Source: Paracoccus tibetensis (GTDB taxonomy: Bacteria; Pseudomonadota; Alphaproteobacteria; Rhodobacterales; Rhodobacteraceae). From it: DNA of 64,000 nt. Within the stretch, counting starts at the first letter, position 1. The number at the start of each line of letters is the position of its first letter. The stretch spans positions 62,001 through 126,000 of the forward strand of contig NZ_FMVT01000005.1 of assembly GCF_900102505.1 (NCBI RefSeq), written 5' to 3'. A program made the position numbers and the translations under genes. Shown here one piece after another: positions 46,895-56,299 of the stretch. Below the pieces are notes generated by a model, which saw only the letters and a list, made by a program, of their open reading frames with translations, had not been told where the DNA came from and made no database searches.

Positions 46895-49141
46895 TCAGTC
46901 CCGCTTGCGCCGCCGTTTCGCCCCGCGCTTGATCTCGGCCAGCCGCGCCTTCACCGTCATCCGCCCCTGCACCCGGCCTCGCTTGCCCTTCTGCGGCCCG
47001 CGCGGCAGGGCCCTGCCCTCCAGCTCCAGCAGTTCCAGCACCAGCCCGCCGGTCATCGGCATCGCCTCGGTCAGCCGCACCGTCACCCGTTGGCCGATCC
47101 CGATCTCCAGCCCCGTGTCGCTGCCGACCAGCATCTGCGCGCCCGGATCATAGTGGAAATACTCCTGCCCGATCGAGCGGATCGGCAGCAGCCCGTCCGC
47201 CCCGCTCTCGTCCAGCCGCACGAAGGCGCCGAACTTCTGCACCCCGTTGATGCGGCCGGTCATCTCGGTCCCGACCCGCTCTGACAGGTAGGCCGCCAGA
47301 TAGCGGTCCGTCGTGTCCCGCTCGGCCGCCATGGACCGGCGCTCGGTCTCGCTGATATGGGTGCCGGTCTCGGCCAGCCGCTCGACCTGCGCCTCGTCCA
47401 GCCCGTCCTTGCCCCAGCCATGGGCGGTGATCAGCGCCCGGTGCACCACCAGATCCGCATAGCGGCGGATGGGCGAGGTGAAATGCGCGTAAGCCTTCAG
47501 CGCCAGCCCGAAATGGCCAAAATTCTCGGGGTGATAATAAGCCTGCGTCATCGAGCGCAGGGTCGAGATGTTGATCAGCTCGTCGAAATTGCTGCCCTCG
47601 GCCTGCTCCAGCAGCCGGTTCAGGTGGCTGGTCTGCAACACCTGCCCCTTGGCCAGCGTGAAGCCCGAGGCCTGCGCCACCTCGCGCAGCGCCTCCATCT
47701 TCTCGAGGCTCGGCTCCTCGTGGACGCGGAACAGCAGCGGACGGCCGCGGCGGTTCAGCTCCTCGGCCGCGGCGACGTTGGCCAGGACCATGAACTCCTC
47801 GATCAGCTTGTGCGCGTCGAAGCGGTCGCGGAAGCTCACCGACCTCACCCGCCCGTCCGGCGTCAGCTCGATCCGCCGCTCGGGCAGGTCCAGGTCCAGC
47901 GGCTGGCGCCGCGCCCGCGCCTCCTTCAGAAGGCCGTAGGCATGCCAGAGCGGCTTGATCACGCTGTCCATCAGCGGCTCGGTCGCCGCGTCCGGCGTCC
48001 CGTCCGCCGCCGCCTGCGCCTGCTCGTAGGCCAGCGAGGCGCGGCTCTTCATGATCCCGCGATAGAACTTGTGGCCGGTCTTGTTGCCCTGCGCGTCCAG
48101 CCGCATCCGCACCGCGATGACCGGCCGGTCCACATGCTCGTGCAGCGAACACAGGTCCGCCGACAGCGCCTCGGGCAGCATCGGCACCACGCGGTCGGGG
48201 AAATAGGTCGAGTTGCCCCGCTTCCACGCCTCGCGGTCCAGCGCGCTGCCGGGGCGGACGTAATGGGCGACATCGGCAATGGCGACCCAGATCGAGGCGC
48301 CGCCATCCTCCTCGATCTCGGCGGCCACCGCGTCGTCGTGATCGCGCGCGTCCGAGGGATCGATCGTCACCAGCGGCAGGTCACGCAGGTCCTCGCGCCC
48401 CTTCAACGGCGCGGGCGCGGCGGCCTCGGCCTCGCGCAGCACCGCCTCGGGGAACTCGTCGGGAATGCCGTGCTGGTGGATCGCGATCAGGCTGACCGCA
48501 CGCGGCGCCGAGGGATCGCCGAGCCGCTCGATGATCCGCGCCTGCGGCAGGCCGAGCCGGGCGCGCGGCCCGGTCTGCTCGGCCTGCACCAGCTCGCCAT
48601 TCTCGGCGCCGAGCGTGTCGCCCGCGCGCACCTTCCATTCCTTGTCCTGCCCCTTGTCGATGGGCAGGATGCGGCCCCCCTCGCTCTCCTTGCGGAAGAT
48701 GCCGGTGATGCGGTTGGGGCTGGCGGTAATGCGGCGGATCAGCCGCGCCTCGTGGCTGTGATCCTCGGCATGCACCGCGATCAGCTTGCCGAGGAAGCGG
48801 TCGCCCCGCCCGAGCGCCGGGTCCGTCTGCCGCGGCAGGTAGAGGATGCGCGGCATCGCCCCCTCGCCCCGCCATTCCAGTGGCCGCGCGAACAGATCGC
48901 CCGAGCCGTCCGGCGGCAGCAGTTCCAGCACGGTAACCGGCGGCAGCGCCTCGGCGTCGAGGTAATGGCGCCGGCGCCGTTCCAGCGCACCCTCGGCCTC
49001 CATCTCCTTCAGAAGGCGCTTCAGCTCGATCCGGGCGGCGCCCTTGATCCCGAAGGCCTTGGCAATGTCGCGCTTGGAATTGGCCTCGGGGTTGTCCGCC
49101 ACCCATTCGAGGATCTGCGCCTTGCTGGGGATCTGGTCCAT
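46895..49141 (-). CDS. rnr: Ribonuclease R
   Basis: 3'-to-5' exoribonuclease that degrades structured RNA. It has 748 residues: an N-terminal helix-turn-helix (about 5-60), cold-shock domains (about 80-240), an RNB catalytic domain with the aspartate cluster DPSDARDHDD at 261-270, an S1 domain near 625-700 (GTEMTGRINGVQKFGAFVRL), and a basic tail ending RGAKRRRKRD. Last gene of tauE-dapE-GNAT-rnr, 24 bases after the GNAT stop. Confidence 0.95.
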   Translation of the reverse strand: MDQIPSKAQILEWVADNPEANSKRDIAKAFGIKGAARIELKRLLKEMEAEGALERRRRHYLDAEALPPVTVLELLPPDGSGDLFARPLEWRGEGAMPRILYLPRQTDPALGRGDRFLGKLIAVHAEDHSHEARLIRRITASPNRITGIFRKESEGGRILPIDKGQDKEWKVRAGDTLGAENGELVQAEQTGPRARLGLPQARIIERLGDPSAPRAVSLIAIHQHGIPDEFPEAVLREAEAAAPAPLKGREDLRDLPLVTIDPSDARDHDDAVAAEIEEDGGASIWVAIADVAHYVRPGSALDREAWKRGNSTYFPDRVVPMLPEALSADLCSLHEHVDRPVIAVRMRLDAQGNKTGHKFYRGIMKSRASLAYEQAQAAADGTPDAATEPLMDSVIKPLWHAYGLLKEARARRQPLDLDLPERRIELTPDGRVRSVSFRDRFDAHKLIEEFMVLANVAAAEELNRRGRPLLFRVHEEPSLEKMEALREVAQASGFTLAKGQVLQTSHLNRLLEQAEGSNFDELINISTLRSMTQAYYHPENFGHFGLALKAYAHFTSPIRRYADLVVHRALITAHGWGKDGLDEAQVERLAETGTHISETERRSMAAERDTTDRYLAAYLSERVGTEMTGRINGVQKFGAFVRLDESGADGLLPIRSIGQEYFHYDPGAQMLVGSDTGLEIGIGQRVTVRLTEAMPMTGGLVLELLELEGRALPRGPQKGKRGRVQGRMTVKARLAEIKRGAKRRRKRD

Positions 49142-49165
49142 CGTCTCCGCCTTCCGTTGCCGCGG

Positions 49166-49588
49166 TCAGAGCGCGCGGCGCATGTCACGATGAGGGATGC
49201 CCGCATCGTCGTATATCGGCCCTTCCGCAACGAAGCCGAGCTTCTCGTAGAACGCGATCGCGTGGACCTGCGATCCAAGCGTCGCATGGCTGATCCCGGG
49301 CCGCGCCCGCAGCGCGTCCAGCGCCGCGCGCATGAGCGCCGCCCCCAGCCCCGTCCCGCGCTGGTCCTTGAGCACGCAGACCCGCCCGATCTTGCCCGTC
49401 TCGCCCTTCAGGATCAGCCGCGCGCTGCCCACCGGCCGCCCGTCCAGCCGCGCCAGAAGGTGGATGGCGCCGCCGTCCTGATCGTCCAGCTCCTCGGCCT
49501 CGGGAACGCCCTGCTCCTCGATGAACACCGTGCGGCGCAGCGCGTGGCACGCCGCCAGGTCCTGCGTCTCCTCGATCACCAGGCTCAT
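49166..49588 (-). CDS. GNAT-family N-acetyltransferase
   Basis: 140 residues, a single GNAT domain of the YjcF/ElaA type ([20 protein letters not shown]; acetyl-CoA loop [37 protein letters not shown]). Substrate unknown. It overlaps the dapE stop by four bases (ATGA), so it is translated together with dapE and rnr. Confidence 0.85.
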   Translation of the reverse strand: MSLVIEETQDLAACHALRRTVFIEEQGVPEAEELDDQDGGAIHLLARLDGRPVGSARLILKGETGKIGRVCVLKDQRGTGLGAALMRAALDALRARPGISHATLGSQVHAIAFYEKLGFVAEGPIYDDAGIPHRDMRRAL

Positions 49589-50721
49589 GCGAAAAATCTT
49601 TCCAGGACGCGCTGGTAGATGTCCTTGAGCTGGCGCACCTGCGCCGCCGGCACCCGCTCGTTCACCTGGTGCATGTGGTGCCCGACAAGGCCGAACTCCA
49701 CCACCGGGCAGTGATCCTTGACGAAGCGCGCATCCGAGGTCCCGCCCGAGGTGGACAGCACCGGCACCCGGTTCGTCTCGCGGCTGACCACGTCGCGCAC
49801 CATGTCCACGAACGGCCCCGGCGCTGTGAGGAAGGCCTCGCCCGAAATTTCGGCCGTCACCGTCAGCGCCACCCCTGTCTCGCCCGCAATCCGCGCCGCA
49901 TGCGCCTCAAGCCGCTCGGTCAGCGAGGCCCCCGTATGCAGGTCGTTGAAGCGGATGTTGACCACCGCCGTCGCCGCCTCGGGGATCACGTTGGACGCGG
50001 GATTGCCGCAGTCGATGCTGGTGATCTGCAGCCCCGAGGGATCGAAATGCTCCGTCCCCTGATCCAGAGGCTCGGCCGTCAGCTCGGCCAGCATCCGCGT
50101 CAGCGCGTGCAGCGGGTTCTTCGCCCGATGCGGATAGGCCGCATGCCCCTGCACCCCCTTGGCCCGGATGCGGAAGGTGGCGGACCCGCGCCGCCCGATC
50201 TTCATCATCTCGCCCATCACGTCCGGGTTCGAGGGCTCGCCGACGATGCAGACCTCCATCCGCTCGCCGTTCCGCTCCATCCAGTCGAGGATCGCGGTGG
50301 TCCCGTCCTTCGACGGCCCCTCCTCATCCCCGGTGATGGTCAGGATCACCGCCCCGTCCGGCGGCGTCTCGGTCACGAAATCCACCGCCGCCGCGACGAA
50401 GGCGGCAACCCCGGATTTCATGTCCGTCGCCCCCCGGCCCCAGATCACCCCGTCCTCGACATGGCCCGAAAATGGCCCGTGGGTCCAAGAGGCCGGATCG
50501 CCCGGAGGCACCACATCCGTATGCCCGTTGAACCCGAACGCCCGCGCCCCCTTCGCCCCCCACCGCGCGAACAGGTTCGACGTCCCGTTCCGGTCCACCC
50601 GATGCACCTCGAACCCCGCGCCCTCCAGCAGCTCGGCCAGCAGCACCAAGGCTCCGCCCTCCTCGGGCGTGACCGAGGGGCAACGGATCAGGCGGGCGGT
50701 CAACTCGGCGGCATCGGTCAT
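49585..50721 (-). CDS. dapE: Succinyl-diaminopimelate desuccinylase
   Basis: Zinc-dependent M20 peptidase-family enzyme of lysine/diaminopimelate synthesis. It has 378 residues. Metal ligands H67 and D69 ([10 protein letters not shown]) and the catalytic glutamates in [10 protein letters not shown] near 130-139 are visible, as is SGGTSDARF near the C-terminus. Opening [17 protein letters not shown] is typical. It overlaps the transporter gene upstream and the GNAT gene downstream by four bases each. Confidence 0.95.
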   Translation of the reverse strand: MTDAAELTARLIRCPSVTPEEGGALVLLAELLEGAGFEVHRVDRNGTSNLFARWGAKGARAFGFNGHTDVVPPGDPASWTHGPFSGHVEDGVIWGRGATDMKSGVAAFVAAAVDFVTETPPDGAVILTITGDEEGPSKDGTTAILDWMERNGERMEVCIVGEPSNPDVMGEMMKIGRRGSATFRIRAKGVQGHAAYPHRAKNPLHALTRMLAELTAEPLDQGTEHFDPSGLQITSIDCGNPASNVIPEAATAVVNIRFNDLHTGASLTERLEAHAARIAGETGVALTVTAEISGEAFLTAPGPFVDMVRDVVSRETNRVPVLSTSGGTSDARFVKDHCPVVEFGLVGHHMHQVNERVPAAQVRQLKDIYQRVLERFFA

Positions 50722-51488
50722 GCAAGGCTCCAGAGTTCAAGCGAGCGGCGCGCCAGGTTCAGCCCGGTCAGCACCAGAAGGATCAGCGTCCAGCGGCGGA
50801 ACTGCTGCACGTCCAGCCGGTCCTGCAGCGCAAAGCCCAGCTTCATGCCCAGAACCGCCGGGATACAGAGCAGCGCCGAGAACGGCACCGTCTGCGCGTT
50901 CAGCACGCCCGAGGTCAGATGCGCCCCGGTCAGCACCACCGCGCCGATCAGGAAGACGACGCCCTGCACCCGCACCTGCTCGCGCTTGTCGGTGCCGATG
51001 GACAGCAGATAGACGATCAGCGGCGGTCCCCAGATCCCCGAGATGCCGCCGTAAAGCCCCCCGATCACGCCCGAGATTCCCTCGGCCCGCCTCCGGTGCC
51101 TGAGGTTCAGCGCCAGCGGCCGCCCCGACAGCTGCCACAGCGCGAAGAGCGTGATCGGCACGCCCAAGAGCCCGTACATCACCCATTGCGGGATCGCCTT
51201 GGCAAAGCCCGCCGAGACGCAGATGAAGATCACCACCATCGCGATATGCAGCCGGAACTTGCGGACCGAAGCCATCACCGGCCCCCGCCCCTCGCGCGCG
51301 GCCTGCTGCACGTTGCTCAGAAGCGTCGGCAGGATCATCGCGCCCAGCGCGACCGTGGCCGGCATGACCGAGCCGAAGGCCGACATCATGATCATCGGCA
51401 TGGCAAAGCCCAGCGCGCCCTTCACGAAGCCCGCGAAGGCGGTCACGCCGAGGGCCGCAAGGATCTGCCAGGTTTCCAGACCGAACAT
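50718..51488 (-). CDS. TauE/SafE-family membrane transporter
   Basis: 256 residues with about seven or eight membrane segments, the TauE/SafE anion exporter family (opening [39 protein letters not shown]). These export sulfite, sulfoacetate or related anions; the substrate here is unknown. First gene of the dapE operon, overlapping dapE by four bases. Confidence 0.85.
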   Translation of the reverse strand: MFGLETWQILAALGVTAFAGFVKGALGFAMPMIMMSAFGSVMPATVALGAMILPTLLSNVQQAAREGRGPVMASVRKFRLHIAMVVIFICVSAGFAKAIPQWVMYGLLGVPITLFALWQLSGRPLALNLRHRRRAEGISGVIGGLYGGISGIWGPPLIVYLLSIGTDKREQVRVQGVVFLIGAVVLTGAHLTSGVLNAQTVPFSALLCIPAVLGMKLGFALQDRLDVQQFRRWTLILLVLTGLNLARRSLELWSLA

Positions 51489-51837
51489 GGCGCGGACGCT
51501 ATCGTGCCGCGGCGGCAGAGAAAAGGGCGCTTCGATTCGCGCGCCGGATCACGAACCGCCTCGCGCGGCAATGCCGGAAAGATGATGCCGCAGCCGCGCG
51601 CCGCGACCGGATGCGTGGGAAAAACGTCACGCTCGGCCGGCATGTCCGCCACCATCCGCGGCGGGCGCGCCGCCCGGAAGGCCAGCATTTGCCGGTGCCG
51701 CCTCGCCTGCCGGGCGAGCCGCGCCTGCCACGCGAGCAAGCGGCCGAGGACGGCCGCGACGCCCGACCCGCTGGATCAGGCTGCGGAATATGGTTATCTG
51801 GGCCAATTTTCGCCCATCCTCCCGAAGGAGACGCCAC
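51489..51837. other. Intergenic stretch between tauE and the META lipoprotein gene
   Basis: About 350 bases between divergent genes. Open frames cross it on both strands but show only Arg/Ala-rich composition, no start with a ribosome-binding site and no family pattern. It should hold both promoters; I cannot pick convincing boxes. Nothing else is seen. Confidence 0.5.
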
Positions 51838-52287
51838 ATGCTGTCCCGCAACCTTGCCATCGCCAGCCTCGCCGCCCTGACCCTCGCCGCCTGCAACAAC
51901 GAGCCGGCGGGCGATCCGATGGGCGGGCTTCCCGCGAATGACTACGTCCTCGTAGGCATCGGCAACGGCACCGTGCCGCTGAGGAACATCACCCTGACGC
52001 TCCGCGCCGAGGGCGTCTCGGGCCGCGGCCCCTGCAACGGCTATGCGCTTCGCAACACCGTGCCCCTGCCCGCCGTCGCCTTCGAGCCGATCCAGACCAC
52101 CGGCATCACCGGCTGCAAGGACGAAGCGGTCGAGCAGCGCTTCTTCAACGCCCTGCAGCAGGCGAACGAGATGGAGTATTTCGGCGGCGTCCTCCGCATC
52201 AAGGGCCCGACCTGGCTGATCTTCGAAAGCGGCCGCCCGGCCGATCTTGCCACCGACGCCCTCTCGGCCGCCCGCGGCAACCAGTAA
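51838..52287 (+). CDS. META-domain (HslJ-like) lipoprotein
   Basis: 149 residues from the ATG at 51838, with GAAGGAG nine bases upstream. A lipoprotein signal ends LAAC (C19). The body carries META-domain features (LTLRAEGVSGRGPCNGY ... FEPIQTTGITGCKDEAVEQRFFNAL), as in HslJ. Probably an envelope protein with a structural or stress role. Copy 7 of the dispersed repeat follows its stop. Confidence 0.8.
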   Translation: MLSRNLAIASLAALTLAACNNEPAGDPMGGLPANDYVLVGIGNGTVPLRNITLTLRAEGVSGRGPCNGYALRNTVPLPAVAFEPIQTTGITGCKDEAVEQRFFNALQQANEMEYFGGVLRIKGPTWLIFESGRPADLATDALSAARGNQ

Positions 52288-52301
52288 AGGGGCGATCGGG
52301 T

Positions 52302-52370
52302 CCTGCTTTGGTCCTGAAATATCCCGGGGGGAGTCCCGTCAGGGACGGGGGGCAGCGCCCCCCTGCCCCG
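52302..52370 (+). repeat. Dispersed AAATATCC element, copy 7
   Basis: Core AAATATCC at 52317-52324, 29 bases after the META gene stop, preceded by CTTTGGTCC and followed by GTCCC/GGGAC and GGGGGGC/GCCCCCC hairpins. It overlaps the last codons and the stop of convergent recO. Confidence 0.75.
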
Positions 52371-53085
52371 CCGCGGAAAGACGCCGCACCAGCCGCTCCC
52401 GCGCCGCGGGCAGCGGCTTGCCCACCAGCTCGGCCGCAAGGCGCTCGCGCAGGAAATGGCCGGTGATCGTCAGCCCTTCGGCAAGCCCGCGCCCGCGGTT
52501 GTCCCCCGCCCCGCCCATCAGCGCCGGCAACGGCAGCAGCCGCTCCGCCCACTCCCCCGCGCCCTCGCGACTGACCGCCCGGCCCGAGCGGGGACTGACA
52601 TACGCCAGCCCCTCCCGCGCCCCGGTCACCGCGCAGGAGGTGAGGTCCAGCCCGAAGCCCATCTCGTCCAGCAGCCGCATCTCCCAGTCCAGGTAGTCGG
52701 CGCCCCAGTCCCCGCCCCGCTCCATCAGGTCCAGCAGCGCCTCGGTGGCAAAGGACAGCGCGGGGTGCGGATCGCGCTCGGGCAGGGCGAAGACCAGAAG
52801 CGCGCAGACCGCGTTCAGCCCCGCCAGCGCCAGGCTGTCCGCCATCAGCCCCGCGCGCAGCCGCACCGGCTCGGCCGTGAAGCTGCCCAGCTGCCCCTCC
52901 TGCCGCGCGCGCCAGCGTAGCGACAGAAGCGCCCCCGGCTGCAGCATCGCCGCCCGTTTCTGCGAGGCGCCGCCCGGCACCAGCCCCAGGTGACGCCCCT
53001 GAAGCGGCGTCAGCACCTCGATGATGACGGCGGTCTCGCCATGGGGGCGGCGGGCGATGACGGTGCCTTCCCCCTGCCACTCCAC
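52339..53085 (-). CDS. recO: DNA repair protein RecO
   Basis: Recombination mediator that loads RecA at gaps. It has 248 residues: an N-terminal OB fold (MEWQGEGTVIARRPHGETAVIIEVLT) and a helical C-terminal domain (LNAVCALLVFALPERDPHPALS; LDWEMRLLDEMGFGLDLTSCAVTG). The last residues, GQGGAAPRP, and the stop codon are encoded by dispersed repeat copy 7. Third gene of sseB-pcs-recO on this strand, seven bases after pcs. Confidence 0.93.
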   Translation of the reverse strand: MEWQGEGTVIARRPHGETAVIIEVLTPLQGRHLGLVPGGASQKRAAMLQPGALLSLRWRARQEGQLGSFTAEPVRLRAGLMADSLALAGLNAVCALLVFALPERDPHPALSFATEALLDLMERGGDWGADYLDWEMRLLDEMGFGLDLTSCAVTGAREGLAYVSPRSGRAVSREGAGEWAERLLPLPALMGGAGDNRGRGLAEGLTITGHFLRERLAAELVGKPLPAARERLVRRLSAAGQGGAAPRP

Positions 53086-53092
53086 GCCCGCG

Positions 53093-53791
53093 CTACCGCC
53101 GCGCGGGGATCAGCTGCTGCGCCGCGCCGGCGAGCAGAAGCCAGACCGAGGTGAGGATCAGCCCCCAGTTCACCAGCTCGGGCGCCTCGAAGTCGAGCCA
53201 GGCGGCCCAGCCCGCGAAGACCACCCAGGCCGCCGCGATGGGCAGCGACAGGGCGCGCCAGCGCTCGGTCCGGACCGGGTGGATGAACTTGATGTTGAGG
53301 AACATGGCGATGGTCAGCACAGTCACGATGGCCAGGATCACCTCCCAGACCGGCTGCACGGCGAAGAGGACCAGGATCACCATGTTCCAGCAGCCGGGAA
53401 AGCCCGCGAAGCTGTTGTCCTTGGTTTTCATCCGGTTGTCGGCGAAATAGACGACGCTGCCGAAGACGATCACGATGATCGCAAACCAGCCCGTCCAGCC
53501 CGCCAGCAGCCCCGACTTGAACAGCGCGAAGGCCGGGATGAACACATAGGTCAGGTAGTCGATGATCAGGTCCATCAGCACGCCGTCATAGGCGGGCCAG
53601 TTCTTCTTGACTTCGTAGCGCCGCGCGAGCGGGCCGTCGATGCCGTCCACCACGAAGGCGACGACCAGCCAGACGAACATGATCGCCCACTCGGCCTCGA
53701 CCGCGGCCAGCATCGCCAGCATCGCCAGAACGGCGCCCGAGGCGGTCAGAAGATGGACGGACAGGGCTTTGTGACGGATCTGCATCGGCAC
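53093..53791 (-). CDS. pcs: Phosphatidylcholine synthase
   Basis: Membrane enzyme that makes phosphatidylcholine directly from CDP-diacylglycerol and choline. It has 232 residues and about eight membrane segments. The CDP-alcohol phosphotransferase motif DGx2ARx8Gx3Dx3D is present around residues 52-79 (DGPLARRYEV ... YDGVLMDLIIDY). Pcs is characteristic of host-associated and many other alphaproteobacteria. It lies between the SseB-like gene and recO on the same strand. Confidence 0.9.
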   Translation of the reverse strand: MPMQIRHKALSVHLLTASGAVLAMLAMLAAVEAEWAIMFVWLVVAFVVDGIDGPLARRYEVKKNWPAYDGVLMDLIIDYLTYVFIPAFALFKSGLLAGWTGWFAIIVIVFGSVVYFADNRMKTKDNSFAGFPGCWNMVILVLFAVQPVWEVILAIVTVLTIAMFLNIKFIHPVRTERWRALSLPIAAAWVVFAGWAAWLDFEAPELVNWGLILTSVWLLLAGAAQQLIPARR

Positions 53792-53843
53792 CTTGTCGCA
53801 GCTTCGTGATGACCGCGCAACCGCAGCCCCGCTTGGACCTGCG

Positions 53844-54572
53844 TCAGCGCAGGATCGGCGGCCCCTTCGGCTTTGGGGCCGGCGACGGAGGCGCGGGCAG
53901 GCTCATGTCGAAGCGCAGCGCCCCGGCCGGCGGCGGCGTGTCGGCGAAGCTGACATCGACGCCGCCCGGCTGCGGCGGCAGAAAGGCCAGCGCCTCGGCC
54001 AGCGCCTTGGCGATGGCGGGCTGGCGCGCCGGGTCGGTGCCCGCCAGCATCACCAGATGACCGCCGCCCGCCACGCCCACCAGCGCCGCGCCGGAAGCCA
54101 GCCCGCGCATGTCCGCCAGCCGCGCGGCCAAGGGCTCGGCCAGCGCCTCCAGCACCTCGGGCGCGGGGGCCACCAGGCGCAGCCGCGCCTCGGCCTCTTC
54201 CGGCGTGCCCGCCAGCGCGCCGGTCAGCCAGTCCAGCATCCCCGCATCCAGCAGCATCTCCGAGGGCGCGCCGGGATTGACCAGCAGCCCCGCCCCGGCC
54301 GCCTTCAGAAGCCCCGCCAGCACCCGGCCCGGCATCGCCGCATAGGGCGTCGGTGCGCCGAAGAAATCCGCCAGCCGGTCCTCGCTGTCGCAGGCCAGCG
54401 CCACCTCGCCGCCTTCCAGCGGGAACATCCGCAGCGCCACCTCGTCGCCTGCCGGCTCGCGCAGCAGCGCCACGGCCAGCTCGGTATCGGCCAGCCGCGA
54501 CAGCATTCGCGCGCGCGAGGGCGCGTCCGCGTCATGGAACGGAGTGACTGCCAGATCGTCGAGCGCGCTCAT
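53844..54572 (-). CDS. SseB-family protein
   Basis: 242 residues from the ATG at 54572 (GAGG upstream). The N-terminal half matches the SseB domain pattern (LADTELAVALLREP; LEGGEVALACDSEDRLADFFG; GLLVNPGAPSEMLLDAGMLDWL). The C-terminal half resembles the SseB C-terminal domain and ends Pro-rich. Cellular role unknown in this group. The frame extends to 54638 without similarity. Divergent from the serine hydrolase gene. Confidence 0.75.
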   Translation of the reverse strand: MSALDDLAVTPFHDADAPSRARMLSRLADTELAVALLREPAGDEVALRMFPLEGGEVALACDSEDRLADFFGAPTPYAAMPGRVLAGLLKAAGAGLLVNPGAPSEMLLDAGMLDWLTGALAGTPEEAEARLRLVAPAPEVLEALAEPLAARLADMRGLASGAALVGVAGGGHLVMLAGTDPARQPAIAKALAEALAFLPPQPGGVDVSFADTPPPAGALRFDMSLPAPPSPAPKPKGPPILR

Positions 54573-54680
54573 GCCTGCCTCATGCAAATCTCCGCCCTCC
54601 CTACGGTCCGGAACCCGCCCAAACAAGCACCCACGCAAGCGTGATTCCGCCTATCCGGCCCCAGAGGCCATACAGGCGCC

Positions 54681-55679
54681 ATGAACAGACGCCACATCCT
54701 GCTGACCGCCAGCCTCGCCCCGCTTCTGGCCGCCCCGCATCTTGCCCGCGCCAGTGTCTCGCCCCTTCTCGATCAGGCCCGCGGCCTCGATCCCCTGCGC
54801 GCCGTCGCCGTCTGGCAGAACGGGCAGGAGATCGCCGCCCGCGGCTATGGCCGTTTCAGCCCCGACAGCCCGACGAACATCAAGTCGGCCTCCAAGTCCG
54901 TGGTCTCGGCGCTGGCCGGCATCGCCATCGGCCGCGGCCTCCTGGAGGGGCCGAACCAGCCCATCGCGCCGATCCTGCGCAGCGACCTGCCGCAGAACCC
55001 GGACCCGCGCATCCACCGCATCACGCTTGGGAACCTCCTGTCCATGCAGGCAGGGCTCGAGCGGCAGTCGGGCGGGAATTACGGCCGGTGGGTCAGCACG
55101 CGCAACTGGGTCCGCTCGGCGCTGGCCGCGCCCTTCACGCAGGACCCCGGCACGCGGATGCAGTATTCCACCGCCTCGACCCACCTGGTCGCCGCCGTGC
55201 TGACCCGCGTCACCGGCCGGCCGCTTCTGGACGTGGCGCGGGACTGGCTGGGGCCCATCCCCGGCTTCCGCATCACCGGGTGGGACCGCGACCCGCAGGG
55301 CATCTATCTGGGCGGCAACCAGATGGCGATGAGCACCCGCTCGCTTCTGGCCTTCGGCGCGACCTACGCGAATGGCGGCCGCGCCGGCGGCCGGCAGGTA
55401 GTGCCCGAGGCCTGGGTGCAGCAGAGCTGGCAGCCGCGCACCTCGTCGATCTTCAGCGGCCAGGGCTACGGCTATGGCTGGTTCATCGGCCGGATTGGAG
55501 GGCGCGACGTGCGCTTCGGATGGGGCTATGGCGGGCAGATGATCTATGTCTTCCCCGAGGCGCGGCGCGCGCCCGCGACGGTCATCGCCATGACCTCGGA
55601 CCCCGACCAGCCCTCGGCCCGCACCGGCTACCGGGCCGATCTGCACCGGCTCGCCGGGGCGCTGGTGCAGGCCGCGTAA
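54681..55679 (+). CDS. Serine hydrolase, class C beta-lactamase-like
   Basis: 332 residues with an N-terminal signal peptide (MNRRHILLTASLAPLLAAP, twin-arginine-like, cleaved near residue 24). The SxxK motif is SASK (S69, K72), a Tyr-Ser motif (MQYSTAST) replaces the usual YxN, and GWGYGGQMIYVFPE is the usual third motif of EstB-type hydrolases. Probably a periplasmic esterase or peptidase; true beta-lactamase activity is not implied. Confidence 0.82.
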   Translation: MNRRHILLTASLAPLLAAPHLARASVSPLLDQARGLDPLRAVAVWQNGQEIAARGYGRFSPDSPTNIKSASKSVVSALAGIAIGRGLLEGPNQPIAPILRSDLPQNPDPRIHRITLGNLLSMQAGLERQSGGNYGRWVSTRNWVRSALAAPFTQDPGTRMQYSTASTHLVAAVLTRVTGRPLLDVARDWLGPIPGFRITGWDRDPQGIYLGGNQMAMSTRSLLAFGATYANGGRAGGRQVVPEAWVQQSWQPRTSSIFSGQGYGYGWFIGRIGGRDVRFGWGYGGQMIYVFPEARRAPATVIAMTSDPDQPSARTGYRADLHRLAGALVQAA

Positions 55680-55686
55680 GGACGGC

Positions 55687-55704
55687 CGGCGCCCCCCGGC
55701 GCCG
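55687..55704 (+). terminator. Hairpin at the hydrolase/bamE convergent junction
   Basis: CGGCGCC (55687-55693) and GGCGCCG (55698-55704) form a 7-bp stem around CCCC, in the 25 bases between the two stop codons. No T tract; it could serve either strand. Confidence 0.45.
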
Positions 55705-56151
55705 TCAGTCGATGAAGTCGCCCGCCTGGAAGTTGCCGACGTTGCGCAGCAGCTGGCCGATGAACGAGATCTCGGTCACGCTGCCTTCCGTCACGCGGCG
55801 CGAGAGGGTGACGACGCGGCCCCGCTCCAGCCCGAAACGCTCGACATTGCTGACCGTGCCGTTCGGGGCGAAGGAGATGGCGACGACCTGGCGGTCCACC
55901 TCGCGCGGCGGGGCGGCGCCGAAGTCGCGCCAGCGCGAGCCGACATAGTACCAGCCCGATCCCGTCAGCAGCCCTTGCGCCGAAGGACGCCCGATCAGCC
56001 CCGGCAGGTCGTCGACCGTGGTTTGCCCGACCTGCACCTGCGTCAGCTCGAACTCGGGCGGCACGTAGCCGTGGTTGCGGTAGACGGGTGCGCAGGCGGC
56101 CACTCCCGCGGCAAGGATTGCGATTGTCAGCAGGCGCTTGATGGCCGACAT
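55705..56151 (-). CDS. bamE: Outer membrane assembly lipoprotein BamE
   Basis: Lipoprotein of the BAM complex (SmpA/OmlA family). It has 148 residues; lipobox VAAC with C20. The conserved YRNHGYVPPEFELTQVQVG and TTVDDLPGLIGRPS segments and WYYVGSRWR are typical of alphaproteobacterial BamE. It diverges from the DUF177-rpmF-plsX-fabH cluster, the usual neighbour arrangement in this group. Confidence 0.9.
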   Translation of the reverse strand: MSAIKRLLTIAILAAGVAACAPVYRNHGYVPPEFELTQVQVGQTTVDDLPGLIGRPSAQGLLTGSGWYYVGSRWRDFGAAPPREVDRQVVAISFAPNGTVSNVERFGLERGRVVTLSRRVTEGSVTEISFIGQLLRNVGNFQAGDFID

Positions 56152-56299
56152 TGATGCAGGCTCCTTACCTATGGGGCGCCCTCTTGCGGGGGCGGTTGAC
56201 GCGGCTCGCCCTGCCTAGCAAACTCGGTCCCCGCGCTCAAGAATGACAAATCGCGGCGCGTCCCGCCCCGCGAATCGCATCCGAAGGATCAAGGCCGCC

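Noticed and set aside
51499..51837. Arg/Ala-rich frames on both strands between tauE and the META gene
   Set aside because: No ribosome-binding site, no recognisable domain, and typical of GC-rich non-coding sequence.
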